This document shows, in pieces, positions 1 to 6,332 of a stretch of DNA of 9,308 nt. The translations under genes were made by a program, and so were the position numbers. This DNA comes from JBLHUT01 sp047629975. GTDB lineage: Bacteria; Pseudomonadota; Alphaproteobacteria; Rhodobacterales; Rhodobacteraceae. Under the pieces are notes generated by a model. It worked only from the letters and a program-made list of their open reading frames with translations. It was not told where the DNA came from and made no database searches. How positions within the stretch are numbered: position 1 is the first letter of the stretch; each line of letters starts with the position of its first letter. The DNA lies in the NCBI GenBank assembly GCA_047629975.1, contig JBLHUT010000140.1, positions 1-9,308 on the forward strand, given 5' to 3'.

Positions 1-320
1 CGCACATAGGTCATCGGCAGGGCCATCCGTTCGGCCACCAGTGCCGCAAACGGAATGCCCGCCGTTTCGCCGCCTGCAATGTTGTTGAACGCCTCGAAAC
101 CGGCATTGCGCATCACGGTGATTGTCAGAAAATCCATCAGCGTCGAGCGGATGCGCGGATAGGAAATCAACTTGCGGCAATCGATATAGGTCGGTGACGG
201 TTTGCCCGATGCCAGCGTGAACGGCTCGGTGGCATTAAAGTGCACGGCCCCTATTTCCAGCAGCATACCTGCGGTCAACTGGGCGATGGTTTCGGCGGAA
301 GGATACGAGGTAGGGATCAT
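1..320 (-). CDS. pyrE: Orotate phosphoribosyltransferase, N-terminal part (cut by window edge)
   Basis: PyrE transfers phosphoribose from PRPP to orotate, giving orotidine 5'-monophosphate, the fifth step of UMP synthesis, in the cytoplasm. Translating the minus strand from the ATG at 320-318 gives 106 residues that run off the left edge. The segment ASGKPSPTYIDCRKLISYP (about residues 38-56) is the typical PyrE N-terminal region, and NNIAGGETAGIPFAALVAER (about residues 78-97) matches the region where the family binds substrate. A purine-rich AAAGGA lies about 10 bases before the start codon, a rather long spacing. The gene follows pyrC on the same strand with a 99-bp gap, so a pyrC-pyrE operon is likely. 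A nine-codon ORF with its own AAGGA site overlaps the start codon by ATGA (see findings). The PRPP-binding motif lies outside the window. Confidence 0.92.
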   Translation of the reverse strand, partial: MIPTSYPSAETIAQLTAGMLLEIGAVHFNATEPFTLASGKPSPTYIDCRKLISYPRIRSTLMDFLTITVMRNAGFEAFNNIAGGETAGIPFAALVAERMALPMTYV

Positions 321-419
321 GGAGGCGGGGTCCTTTGAGGCGTCATAAGTCCTTGGGCGCGGGATTTACCCCAGTCGCGCGCCACTGGCCACGAAAAAAC
401 GCCGGATCAACAAATGCAG

Positions 420-1460
420 TTAGCTGACATGCCAATGCACGGGGCGGGCAGGGTCGAATACGGTCAAGGCACCGTCAGGGGTCGCGATTTTGGCAGGTAT
501 TGGCGCCGCACCCCCTTTGGTCAGTGTCAGCGTGCCGGGATTAAGCGGCAAGCCGTAAAAAGCAGCACCGTGTCCCGAGGTATATCCCTCGAGCCGCGCA
601 AGCGCTCCGGCCTCGTCAAAGACCTGCGCCAGACATGCCATCGTGTTGGTAGCCGAAAAAACCCCCGCACAGCCACAGGCCGCTTCCTTGGCGTGGTCAA
701 GATGCGGCGCAGAATCGGTGCCCAGAAAAACGTTCGTCGCCCCTGACGTCGCAAGTGCAACAAGTGCGGCGCGGTGTCGCTCGCGTTTTGCAACCGGCAG
801 GCAGTAGTAATGGGGCCGGATGCCCCCGACCAGCATGTGGTTCCGGTTGATCATCAGGTGATGTGTTGTGATTGTGGCCCCCAGATCGCCTGCGGTATTG
901 GCGCCAAGATATTCACAGGCGTCGGCGGTTGTAATATGCTCCATTACAACCCTCAGGCCCGGTGTGCGCGCCCGCAACGGCTCCAGCACGCGGTCGATAA
1001 AGACCGCTTCGCGATCGAAAATATCCACGTCCGCATCGGTGACTTCGCCGTGCACACACAAGGGCAGGCCGATTTCGGCCATCCGCTCCAGCACCGGTTG
1101 GACTTTTGTCAGGTCGGCAACACCGGAGGCCGAATTGGTTGTGGCCCCGGCGGGATAGAGTTTCACAGCAGTGATCAAACCGCTTTCATACGCTGCGGCA
1201 ACATCATCGGCATCCGTTTGCTCGGTAAGGTAGAGCGTCATGAGAGGCTGAAAGCCGCTCCCTTCCGGTAAAGCGGCCATAATTCTGTCGCGGTAGGCGC
1301 GTGCATCTGCGCCCATGACAACCGGCGGAACCAGATTGGGCATGATCAGGGCGCGGGCAAAGTGCCGTGCGGTTTCAGGCAGGACTGCGTGCATCATGGC
1401 GCCATCGCGCAGGTGCAAGTGCATGTCGTCGGGGCGGCGGATGGTGATCTGGGTTTCCAT
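420..1460 (-). CDS. pyrC: Dihydroorotase, class II (E. coli PyrC type)
   Basis: Dihydroorotase cyclises N-carbamoyl-aspartate to dihydroorotate, the third step of pyrimidine synthesis. The protein is 346 residues from the chosen ATG, close to the roughly 348 of E. coli PyrC. All expected zinc ligands and the catalytic base are visible: HLH at 14-16 in DDMHLHLRDG, the carbamylated lysine K100 in ITAVKLYPAG, H137 in CVHGEV, H175 in MEHITT and D249 in FLGTDSAPH. An in-frame ATG exists 84 bases upstream, but the protein before METQITIRRPDD has no family resemblance. The chosen start also has AAAGGG just before it, although at short spacing (about 2-3 bases). The gene diverges from ureD and precedes pyrE, so it probably leads a pyrCE operon. 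Nothing suggests damage. Confidence 0.96.
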   Translation of the reverse strand: METQITIRRPDDMHLHLRDGAMMHAVLPETARHFARALIMPNLVPPVVMGADARAYRDRIMAALPEGSGFQPLMTLYLTEQTDADDVAAAYESGLITAVKLYPAGATTNSASGVADLTKVQPVLERMAEIGLPLCVHGEVTDADVDIFDREAVFIDRVLEPLRARTPGLRVVMEHITTADACEYLGANTAGDLGATITTHHLMINRNHMLVGGIRPHYYCLPVAKRERHRAALVALATSGATNVFLGTDSAPHLDHAKEAACGCAGVFSATNTMACLAQVFDEAGALARLEGYTSGHGAAFYGLPLNPGTLTLTKGGAAPIPAKIATPDGALTVFDPARPVHWHVS

Positions 1461-1657
1461 ACCCTTTGCTAGCCAATGCAGCGACCAAGGGCCAGTGTTT
1501 TTGCGCCTATTCTGATCCGCGACGAAGACCGCATCATAAGGCACTTGCCAAAGAATTGCTTAAATATTGTGCGATGCGTGGCGCGGCCGCGGTTAATGCC
1601 CTTGAACCTGTCGTCATCCGTTGCACACTCCGTGACACATCAAATATGGATCGGATT
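1461..1657. promoter_or_regulatory. Divergent pyrC/ureD intergenic region
   Basis: This 197-bp stretch separates the start of pyrC (minus strand) from the chosen start of ureD (plus strand), so it should hold both promoters. An AT-rich patch at 1551-1570 (AAGAATTGCTTAAATATTGT) stands out against G+C-rich surroundings and is the likeliest place for promoter melting. TTGCCA at 1545-1550 followed by TATTGT at 1565-1570 resembles -35 and -10 boxes, but the 14-bp spacer is too short for confidence. The ureD reading frame stays open through the region, yet the translated N-terminus is unlike UreD. No operator could be assigned. Confidence 0.4.
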
Positions 1658-2530
1658 ATGGAACCCGCCTATACCTCCCGTGATGTATCCGTCCCGCCTG
1701 ATGCCGTTGTCATGCAGCGAACGCGCGGGCGTGCCGAGGTGCGGATTGACACCGGTGGGCGATTGAGCAACCTGCATCAATCCGGATCGGCAAAGGCGTT
1801 TTTGCCAAAAATATACGCCACGCAAAGCCACACCAACACAGGCGTGCGTCGGCCAGAGCCGGAAGTTGTCTTTCTGAATACAGCTGGCGGTGTAACCGGC
1901 GGGGATAAATTGCATTTCGGGCTGCATCTTGCTGCGGGTGTGCGTGCGGTCGCCACGACACAGACCGCCGAACGTGCCTATGCCAGTCTTGGCGGGGCGG
2001 GCGAAATTACCGTCGGGATGTCGGTTGATGACGGCGGAATGTTGTCGTGGTTGCCCCAGGAGACGATTTTGTTTGACGGATCCGAACTGAACAGGACCAC
2101 CACCATCGCGTTGCGCGGCTCGGCCACGCTTTTGTATTGCGAAACGCTTGTGTTGGGGCGTGCGGCAATGGGCGAAGTGGTCGGTCGGCTCAAGCTGCGA
2201 GAGCGGCGGATCGTGCACCGCGACGGTGTGCCGGTTCTGTTGGATCCTGTCGATTTAGGCGATGATGTACTGCTGTCAGGGCGCGACCCTGCGCTTTTGG
2301 ACGGGAATATCGCGTTTGCCACGGTTGCTCTTGTGTCGCAGGGGGCACAGGATGCGCTTGGCGGTGTTCAGGCTGTGCTTGCGGGGGCACCGTGCCGGGT
2401 TGCGGCCTCTGCATGGGATGGCAAGTGTGTTGTGCGCCTGATGGCGCCCGACGGCTGGCCGCTGCAACAGGCATTGCGGTCGGTTTTGCGCCATTTGCGC
2501 AATGGCGACCTGCCGAGGGTGTGGCAATAG
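1658..2530 (+). CDS. ureD: Urease accessory protein UreD
   Basis: UreD (UreH in some species) docks on the urease apoprotein and recruits UreF and UreG for nickel insertion. From the chosen ATG the protein has 290 residues, about the family length. Family motifs are clear: QRTRGRAEV near residues 20-28, FLNTAGGVTGGD at 72-83, TTQTAERAYASL at 100-111 and LSWLPQETILFDG around 129-141. The frame is open back to 1466, with other ATGs at 1574 and 1646. The 1658 start was preferred because about 20 residues before the QRTRGR segment is normal and a weak GGA lies 7 bases upstream. The 1646 start (four residues longer) is almost as good, so the exact start is uncertain. It is the first gene of the urease locus, as in many alphaproteobacteria, with ureA 55 bp downstream. 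Confidence 0.93.
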   Translation: MEPAYTSRDVSVPPDAVVMQRTRGRAEVRIDTGGRLSNLHQSGSAKAFLPKIYATQSHTNTGVRRPEPEVVFLNTAGGVTGGDKLHFGLHLAAGVRAVATTQTAERAYASLGGAGEITVGMSVDDGGMLSWLPQETILFDGSELNRTTTIALRGSATLLYCETLVLGRAAMGEVVGRLKLRERRIVHRDGVPVLLDPVDLGDDVLLSGRDPALLDGNIAFATVALVSQGAQDALGGVQAVLAGAPCRVAASAWDGKCVVRLMAPDGWPLQQALRSVLRHLRNGDLPRVWQ

Positions 2531-2585
2531 CCGGTATGAAGGTTATATAGAGCTTGGGACTGCATAGACTTGCGAGAGGACGACG

Positions 2586-2888
2586 ATGAATCTGACGCCG
2601 AGGGAAAAGGACAAGCTGCTGATTTCGGTTGCCGCGATGGTGGCCAGAGGTCGTTTGGCGCGGGGGGTGAAGCTCAATCATCCCGAAGCAATCGCCCTGA
2701 TTACAGACTTCGTGGTCGAGGGCGCGCGCGACGGCCGCAGTGTCTCGGACCTGATGGAGGCGGGGGCGCATGTGGTCACCGTCGGTCAATGTATGGACGG
2801 TATCGCCAGCATGATCCATGATGTACAAGTCGAGGCGACGTTTCCGGATGGCACTAAACTGGTGACTGTTCACCACCCGATCAGATAG
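2586..2888 (+). CDS. ureA: Urease gamma subunit
   Basis: This is the smallest structural subunit of the (alpha-beta-gamma)3 nickel urease, which hydrolyses urea to ammonia and carbamate in the cytoplasm. The 100-residue length and the sequence are typical: MNLTPREKDKLLISVAAMVA at the N-terminus, LNHPEAIALITDF at 30-42, a conserved GARDGRSVSDLMEAG at 46-60 and a C-terminal ATFPDGTKLVTVHHPIR. A strong ribosome binding site, GAGAGGA, lies about 5 bases before the ATG. UreA and UreB are separate proteins here, as in most bacteria, not fused as in Helicobacter. ureB starts 9 bp downstream, so the two are surely cotranscribed and probably translationally coupled. Confidence 0.98.
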   Translation: MNLTPREKDKLLISVAAMVARGRLARGVKLNHPEAIALITDFVVEGARDGRSVSDLMEAGAHVVTVGQCMDGIASMIHDVQVEATFPDGTKLVTVHHPIR

Positions 2889-2897
2889 GAATATGCG

Positions 2898-3203
2898 ATG
2901 ATACCCGGCGAAATCATGCCCGCCCCTGGTGATATTATTCTGAATGAAGGCGCGCAGGTCGTAACCCTTATGGTCGCGAACACGGGCGATCGTCCTGTGC
3001 AGGTTGGCAGCCATTATCATTTTGCCGAAACCAATGCCGGTCTGGAGTTCGACCGTGTTGCTGCCCGCGGGATGCGGCTTGATATTGCGGCCGGGACGGC
3101 TGTGCGCTTCGAGCCGGGACAACGCCGCGAGGTGTCTTTGGTCCCCTACGGTGGCGAGCGGCGTGTCTTCGGGTTTAATCAGAACGTGATGGGGGCGCTT
3201 TAG
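2898..3203 (+). CDS. ureB: Urease beta subunit
   Basis: This is the second structural subunit of urease. It packs on the alpha subunit and, in known urease structures, helps to hold the active-site flap. The 101-residue protein has the family hallmarks: MIPGEIMPAPGDIILNEG at the start, VGSHYHFAETN at 37-47, the GMRLDIAAGTAVRFEPG block at 58-74, and GFNQNVMG at the end. An AGGA overlapping the ureA stop codon (2887-2890) serves as its ribosome binding site, seven bases before the ATG. In many genomes ureC follows at once. Here ureC begins 1262 bp further on, with an unrelated gene and a small ORF between. Confidence 0.98.
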   Translation: MIPGEIMPAPGDIILNEGAQVVTLMVANTGDRPVQVGSHYHFAETNAGLEFDRVAARGMRLDIAAGTAVRFEPGQRREVSLVPYGGERRVFGFNQNVMGAL

Positions 3204-3269
3204 CCGGGCGTATCCGCATGAGAAGTGAATTTGGGAGGGAACCAAATTGAAAAACGGGAATAATGTACC

Positions 3270-4031
3270 ATGCACTTCGTAACTCCGATTGATTATTGGC
3301 GCAGTAGCGTCGCGCTTTGGAAACAGGGCGCAGAGTTCCAGATCGAAATGACCCGGATGGCTTACGGCCTTGCCGGAAGCTGGCAGGGCGCTGTTTTTAC
3401 ATCAAAAGCCGCACTGGCGGTTCATTCCGAACGTGCGACACCACCTGTACCCACACGTGTGGCACCCGTCCAAAAGAAACCTGCGCCGGAACTTGTCGCG
3501 CGGGAACCGGCCGGAAAAGAGACGGCCTCGCGTCCTGCCTTGGCCTCTGTCGGCTCTTCGGCACCGGTTGCGGCACCAAAGCCTGTTGCTGCCGCCAAAC
3601 CTGTCGAAAAAGCATCTGTTGCGACCGTGGTAACCTTGCCTGCGACAGGCAAATCGCAGGGGTCGGTTGGCGCGCCGCCCAAATCACGCGTTGACGCGAC
3701 GCCGGTGAATTTGGTGGCGCCGGTTGCAGGTGACACACCCGTGGCCACTACGAACGGGACCAACGAGATCGAGGCAAAGGGGTCTGCGGAAAAATTGACG
3801 CAAGCAAAGGCGTTGCAACCCGCCGCACTTGAGGCAAAACCCGCCGCGATGCCCGCGGCACAGCCCGACGACCTTGAGGCAACACAAAGCCTGATCGAAA
3901 GTCTGGCATTGGAGCAAAGAAAAACCGCGGCAAGTGCGGTTGAACCTCAGGCGCCACGCAAGCCCAAGTCGAAAGTCGCAAACACCCGCAAGAGCAGCCG
4001 CCGCAAGCCGGGGCTCGGCACAAAAACGTAA
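3270..4031 (+). CDS. Unknown Ala/Pro/Lys-rich protein with basic tail
   Basis: I cannot name a function for this 253-residue protein. Residues 1-50 look folded: a Trp-rich helical segment with W10, W17 and W38 (DYWRSSVALWKQGAEFQIEM, then TRMAYGLAGSW). This vaguely recalls small phasin-like helical proteins of Rhodobacteraceae, a recollection and not a proven match. Residues 57-199 are low-complexity, rich in Ala, Pro, Val and Lys. A predicted helix (DLEATQSLIESLALEQRKTA) spans about 200-220, and the tail from 226 is strongly basic (about 10 Lys/Arg in the last 25 residues, including SSRRKP), as in nucleic-acid- or polyanion-binding tails. No signal peptide or membrane segment is seen. An in-frame stop sits just upstream, so ATG 3270 is the only start; GGGAA lies 9 bases before it. 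The gene is on the ure strand, 66 bp after ureB. Confidence 0.75.
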   Translation: MHFVTPIDYWRSSVALWKQGAEFQIEMTRMAYGLAGSWQGAVFTSKAALAVHSERATPPVPTRVAPVQKKPAPELVAREPAGKETASRPALASVGSSAPVAAPKPVAAAKPVEKASVATVVTLPATGKSQGSVGAPPKSRVDATPVNLVAPVAGDTPVATTNGTNEIEAKGSAEKLTQAKALQPAALEAKPAAMPAAQPDDLEATQSLIESLALEQRKTAASAVEPQAPRKPKSKVANTRKSSRRKPGLGTKT

Positions 4032-4111
4032 TTCCGCCGGCGTTTTGTGAAAACAGGTGTTTTGCAGGGCGTTGGCTGTTAAGATGAAGTGATAAAGGGG
4101 AGAGCATATTT

Positions 4112-4213
4112 ATGCGTGATCTTATCGAACGTCTTCTTGGAGTTCTGGCACCAACGCCGGCGCCCCGGCCGATTCCCATTCCTGTTCGCACGCCAAAAGG
4201 CCCGCCACGCTGA
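4112..4213 (+). CDS. Candidate 33-residue small protein or leader peptide
   Basis: A run AAAGGGGAGAG (4094-4104) is one of the strongest ribosome binding sites in the window and lies 7 bases before ATG 4112. The ORF encodes 33 residues in two parts: an amphipathic start MRDLIERLLGVLAP (1-14) and a Pro-rich half with PAPRPIPIPV (16-25), ending KGPPR. The last eight codons and the stop fall inside a perfect inverted repeat, with TGA in the loop. It follows the Ala/Pro/Lys-rich gene by 80 bp and precedes ureC by 252 bp. I do not recognise a family. It may be a real small protein, a leader peptide whose translation opens the hairpin, or a chance ORF; the ribosome binding site is the main support. 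Confidence 0.5.
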   Translation: MRDLIERLLGVLAPTPAPRPIPIPVRTPKGPPR

Positions 4214-4228
4214 TCCTTTTGGCGTGCG
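4187..4228 (+). repeat. Perfect 14-bp inverted repeat (hairpin) across small-ORF stop
   Basis: The left arm CGCACGCCAAAAGG (4187-4200) is exactly complementary to the right arm CCTTTTGGCGTGCG (4215-4228), with a 14-nt loop that contains the TGA of the small ORF. One further wobble pair (4186/4229) is possible. No T-run follows on either strand, so it is not a standard intrinsic terminator. In RNA it should be a stable hairpin; roles such as processing site, mRNA stabiliser, attenuator or a dispersed repeat are all open. Confidence 0.85.
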
Positions 4229-4427
4229 GCCGCCCGATCCTTGCGGCCCGTCGCACCCTGTGTCGGGCAGGCTCGGGGCAGGCGCTCCTTTTCTTCCTGA
4301 ACAAGAGTTTCGGCCTGCACCGGCTTTCTTGAGGCCCGAATGTTGGGGCCGGAGTGACCTGTAGGCTTGCGCAGTCGCTATAAATCACCTGCCTTTGTGG
4401 CCATTTTTCCAGCGGGCACCGTTGCCC

Positions 4428-4436
4428 TGATATATT
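4428..4436 (+). promoter_or_regulatory. Possible extended -10 promoter for ureC
   Basis: TGATATATT at 4428-4436 fits an extended -10 element (TG, one base, then TATATT, near TATAAT) in an otherwise G+C-rich region. Transcription would start near 4443, giving a leader of about 23 nt before ureC. No good -35 box is seen at 16-18 bp, though the T-rich CCATTTTTCC at 4401-4410 lies upstream; extended -10 promoters tolerate a poor -35. The long gap before ureC makes a separate promoter reasonable, but this is a motif match only. Confidence 0.3.
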
Positions 4437-4465
4437 TTCAACCTTGCCAACAGGATTTGTGTTTC

Positions 4466-6175
4466 ATGCCATCCAGAATATCTCGTGCGACCTATGCGGA
4501 CATGTATGGCCCGACCACCGGAGACAGGGTCCGTTTGGCTGACACGGATCTGGTGATCGAGGTCGAGCGTGATTTGACGCGCTACGGCGATGAAGTGAAG
4601 TTCGGTGGTGGAAAGGTCATTCGGGACGGCATGGGCCAGTCTCAGGTGACGCGCGCGGGCGGCGCGGTCGATACGGTCATCACAAACGCGCTGATCGTGG
4701 ATCATTCCGGTATTTACAAAGCCGATGTCGGGCTGCGCGACGGGCGCATCTGCAAAATCGGTAAGGCAGGAAACCCTGATACCCAATCGGGTGTCGATAT
4801 CATCATCGGCCCCTCGACCGAGGCGATTGCCGGCGAAGGCAGGATCCTGACGGCGGGCGGGTTCGACGCGCATATCCATTTCATTTGTCCGCAACAAATC
4901 GAAGATGCGCTCCATTCGGGGATCACGACCCAGCTTGGCGGTGGCACCGGGCCCGCGCACGGAACGCTTGCCACGACCTGTACTCCGGGGGCGTGGCACC
5001 TTGGCCGGATGATGCAGGCGCTTGATGCTTTCCCGATGAACTTCGGGCTGTCGGGGAAAGGCAACGCAAGCCAGCCGGCCGCTCTCGAAGAGATGGTTCT
5101 GGGCGGAGCCTGTGCCATGAAGCTGCACGAGGATTGGGGCACAACGCCGGGGGCAATTGATTGCTGTCTGACCGTTGCGGATCAAATGGATGTACAGGTG
5201 ATGATCCACACGGATACACTTAACGAATCCGGTTTCGTCGAGAATACGTTGGACGCCATCAAAGGCCGTACGATCCATGCGTTTCATACCGAAGGGGCGG
5301 GGGGCGGTCATGCCCCCGACATCATCAAGGTTTGCGGCGAGGCACATGTTATTCCGTCGTCAACCAATCCGACGCGGCCCTATACGGTCAACACCCTCGA
5401 AGAGCATCTGGACATGCTGATGGTGTGTCACCACCTCGACAAGGCGATCCCCGAGGATGTTGCCTTTGCCGAAAGCCGCATTCGCAAGGAAACGATTGCC
5501 GCCGAAGACATCCTGCATGACATGGGCGCATTTAGCATCATTGCCTCCGACAGTCAGGCCATGGGCCGCGTGGGAGAGGTGATTATCCGCACATGGCAGA
5601 CGGCGCACAAGATGAAGGTCCAGCGTGGGCGGCTTGCTGAAGAAACCGGTGAGAATGACAATATCCGTGTTCGTCGCTACATCTCGAAATACACAATCAA
5701 CCCGGCAATTGCCCACGGCATGTCAACGCACATCGGCAGCATCGCCGTTGGAAAGCGGGCCGATCTGTGTCTGTGGAACCCCGCTTTTTTCGGGGTGAAA
5801 CCCGAGATGGTGATTGTCGGTGGCACGATTGCCTGTGCGCAGATGGGCGACCCGAATGCCTCTATCCCGACGCCTCAACCGGTCTATTCGCGCCCGATGT
5901 TCGGATCTTTCGGGCGCGCGTTAGAGCGCTCGTCGGTCACCTTTGTTTCGGGAGCCGCCCATGAAGCGGGTATCGGGGCGTCGCTTGGCTTGGCGAAATC
6001 GACTGTGCCCGTGAGTGGCACGCGTAACATCGGCAAGGCGGACATGGTGATGAACGATGCACGCCCCCATATCGAGGTAAATCCCGAAACTTATGAAGTG
6101 CGCGCCGATGGTATTTTGCTGACCTGCGAGCCTGCGAGTGAACTGCCGATGGCGCAAAGATACTTTCTTTACTAA
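4466..6175 (+). CDS. ureC: Urease alpha subunit (catalytic)
   Basis: UreC carries the di-nickel centre that hydrolyses urea. The protein has 569 residues, the usual length. Numbering runs two ahead of Klebsiella urease, and every key residue is visible: nickel ligands H136 and H138 in DAHIHFICP, carbamylated K219 in ACAMKLHEDWG, H248 in VMIHTDT, H274 in HAFHTEGAGGGH and D362 in IIASDSQAMGR. Substrate-binding H221 and the mobile-flap C321 and H322 (MVCHHLDK) are also present. The start MPSRISRATYADMYGPTTGD is the family start; the frame is open 99 bases further upstream, but that peptide is unlike UreC. AGGA at 4452-4455 is 10 bases before the ATG, a weakish site. It should form the (alpha-beta-gamma)3 enzyme with UreA and UreB. 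No frameshift or missing residue is seen. Confidence 0.99.
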   Translation: MPSRISRATYADMYGPTTGDRVRLADTDLVIEVERDLTRYGDEVKFGGGKVIRDGMGQSQVTRAGGAVDTVITNALIVDHSGIYKADVGLRDGRICKIGKAGNPDTQSGVDIIIGPSTEAIAGEGRILTAGGFDAHIHFICPQQIEDALHSGITTQLGGGTGPAHGTLATTCTPGAWHLGRMMQALDAFPMNFGLSGKGNASQPAALEEMVLGGACAMKLHEDWGTTPGAIDCCLTVADQMDVQVMIHTDTLNESGFVENTLDAIKGRTIHAFHTEGAGGGHAPDIIKVCGEAHVIPSSTNPTRPYTVNTLEEHLDMLMVCHHLDKAIPEDVAFAESRIRKETIAAEDILHDMGAFSIIASDSQAMGRVGEVIIRTWQTAHKMKVQRGRLAEETGENDNIRVRRYISKYTINPAIAHGMSTHIGSIAVGKRADLCLWNPAFFGVKPEMVIVGGTIACAQMGDPNASIPTPQPVYSRPMFGSFGRALERSSVTFVSGAAHEAGIGASLGLAKSTVPVSGTRNIGKADMVMNDARPHIEVNPETYEVRADGILLTCEPASELPMAQRYFLY

Positions 6176-6193
6176 CAATGGCCTAGAGCAGGA

Positions 6194-6214
6194 ACTTAAT
6201 GTCTGGAGTTAAGT
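6194..6214. repeat. Small inverted repeat after ureC
   Basis: ACTTAA (6194-6199) and TTAAGT (6209-6214) form perfect 6-bp arms around a 9-nt centre, 18 bp after the ureC stop. It is too weak and A/T-rich to be a terminator and no T-run follows. It may be a protein-binding site upstream of the small DUF1127-like gene, or chance. Confidence 0.35.
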
Positions 6215-6299
6215 GTGGGTGTGCGCAGATTAAGCTATGCTGCCAGTGCAAAGCGGCTTTGATCATATGTACGTGGCGGCCAGTCGGGTCAGGTCTTAG

Positions 6300-6318
6300 A
6301 TTGCTGCAACGCAGCAAT
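6300..6318. promoter_or_regulatory. Perfect 8-bp-arm inverted repeat before the DUF1127-like gene
   Basis: ATTGCTGC-AAC-GCAGCAAT is an exact dyad with a 3-nt centre. It ends 3 bases before the GGAG ribosome binding site (6322-6325) of the gene that starts at 6333. As DNA it resembles an operator for a dimeric repressor; as RNA it would be a tight hairpin next to the ribosome binding site. No T-run follows, so it is not a terminator. The binding protein cannot be named from the sequence. Confidence 0.6.
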
Positions 6319-6332
6319 TCTGGAGCGCCTTC

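Larger units (their letters stand above)
4032..4465 (+). other. 434-bp spacer before ureC
   Basis: No normal-sized gene is supported here. The stretch holds a 33-codon small ORF with a strong ribosome binding site (4112-4213), a 14-bp perfect hairpin across its stop codon (4187-4228) and a possible extended -10 promoter (4428-4436). Short alternating repeats GTTTT-gtg-AAAAC-aggt-GTTTT lie at 4042-4063, just after the preceding gene. Between 4230 and 4400 I see only C/G-rich sequence with no gene-like frame on either strand; the longer open frames there show no family resemblance and poor starts. Confidence 0.6.

Noticed and set aside
1461..1544. pyrC start at 1544
   Set aside because: The added 28 residues are unlike dihydroorotase, and the 346-residue form matches the family length with the HLH motif at the expected place.
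1540..1559. Possible sigma-54 promoter (GGCAC ... TTGC) before ureD, attractive for nitrogen control
   Set aside because: The GG and GC elements are 18 bp apart instead of the required 12, so the pattern does not fit a -24/-12 promoter.
2190..3275. 361-residue open frame on the minus strand across ureD, ureA, ureB
   Set aside because: It is a shadow of three well-supported plus-strand genes, with Arg/His/Pro-rich protein typical of antisense frames in G+C-rich DNA and no recognisable domain.
4187..4228. Intrinsic terminator at the 14-bp hairpin
   Set aside because: Neither strand has a T-run after the stem; the T's lie inside the stem.
4367..4465. Longer ureC start at 4367
   Set aside because: The extra 33 residues have no UreC resemblance, while MPSRISRATYADMYGPTTGD is the family N-terminus and the protein is then of normal length.
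6196..6212. CtrA-type site TTAA-N-TTAA
   Set aside because: The two TTAA halves are 9 bp apart; the CtrA motif needs 7.
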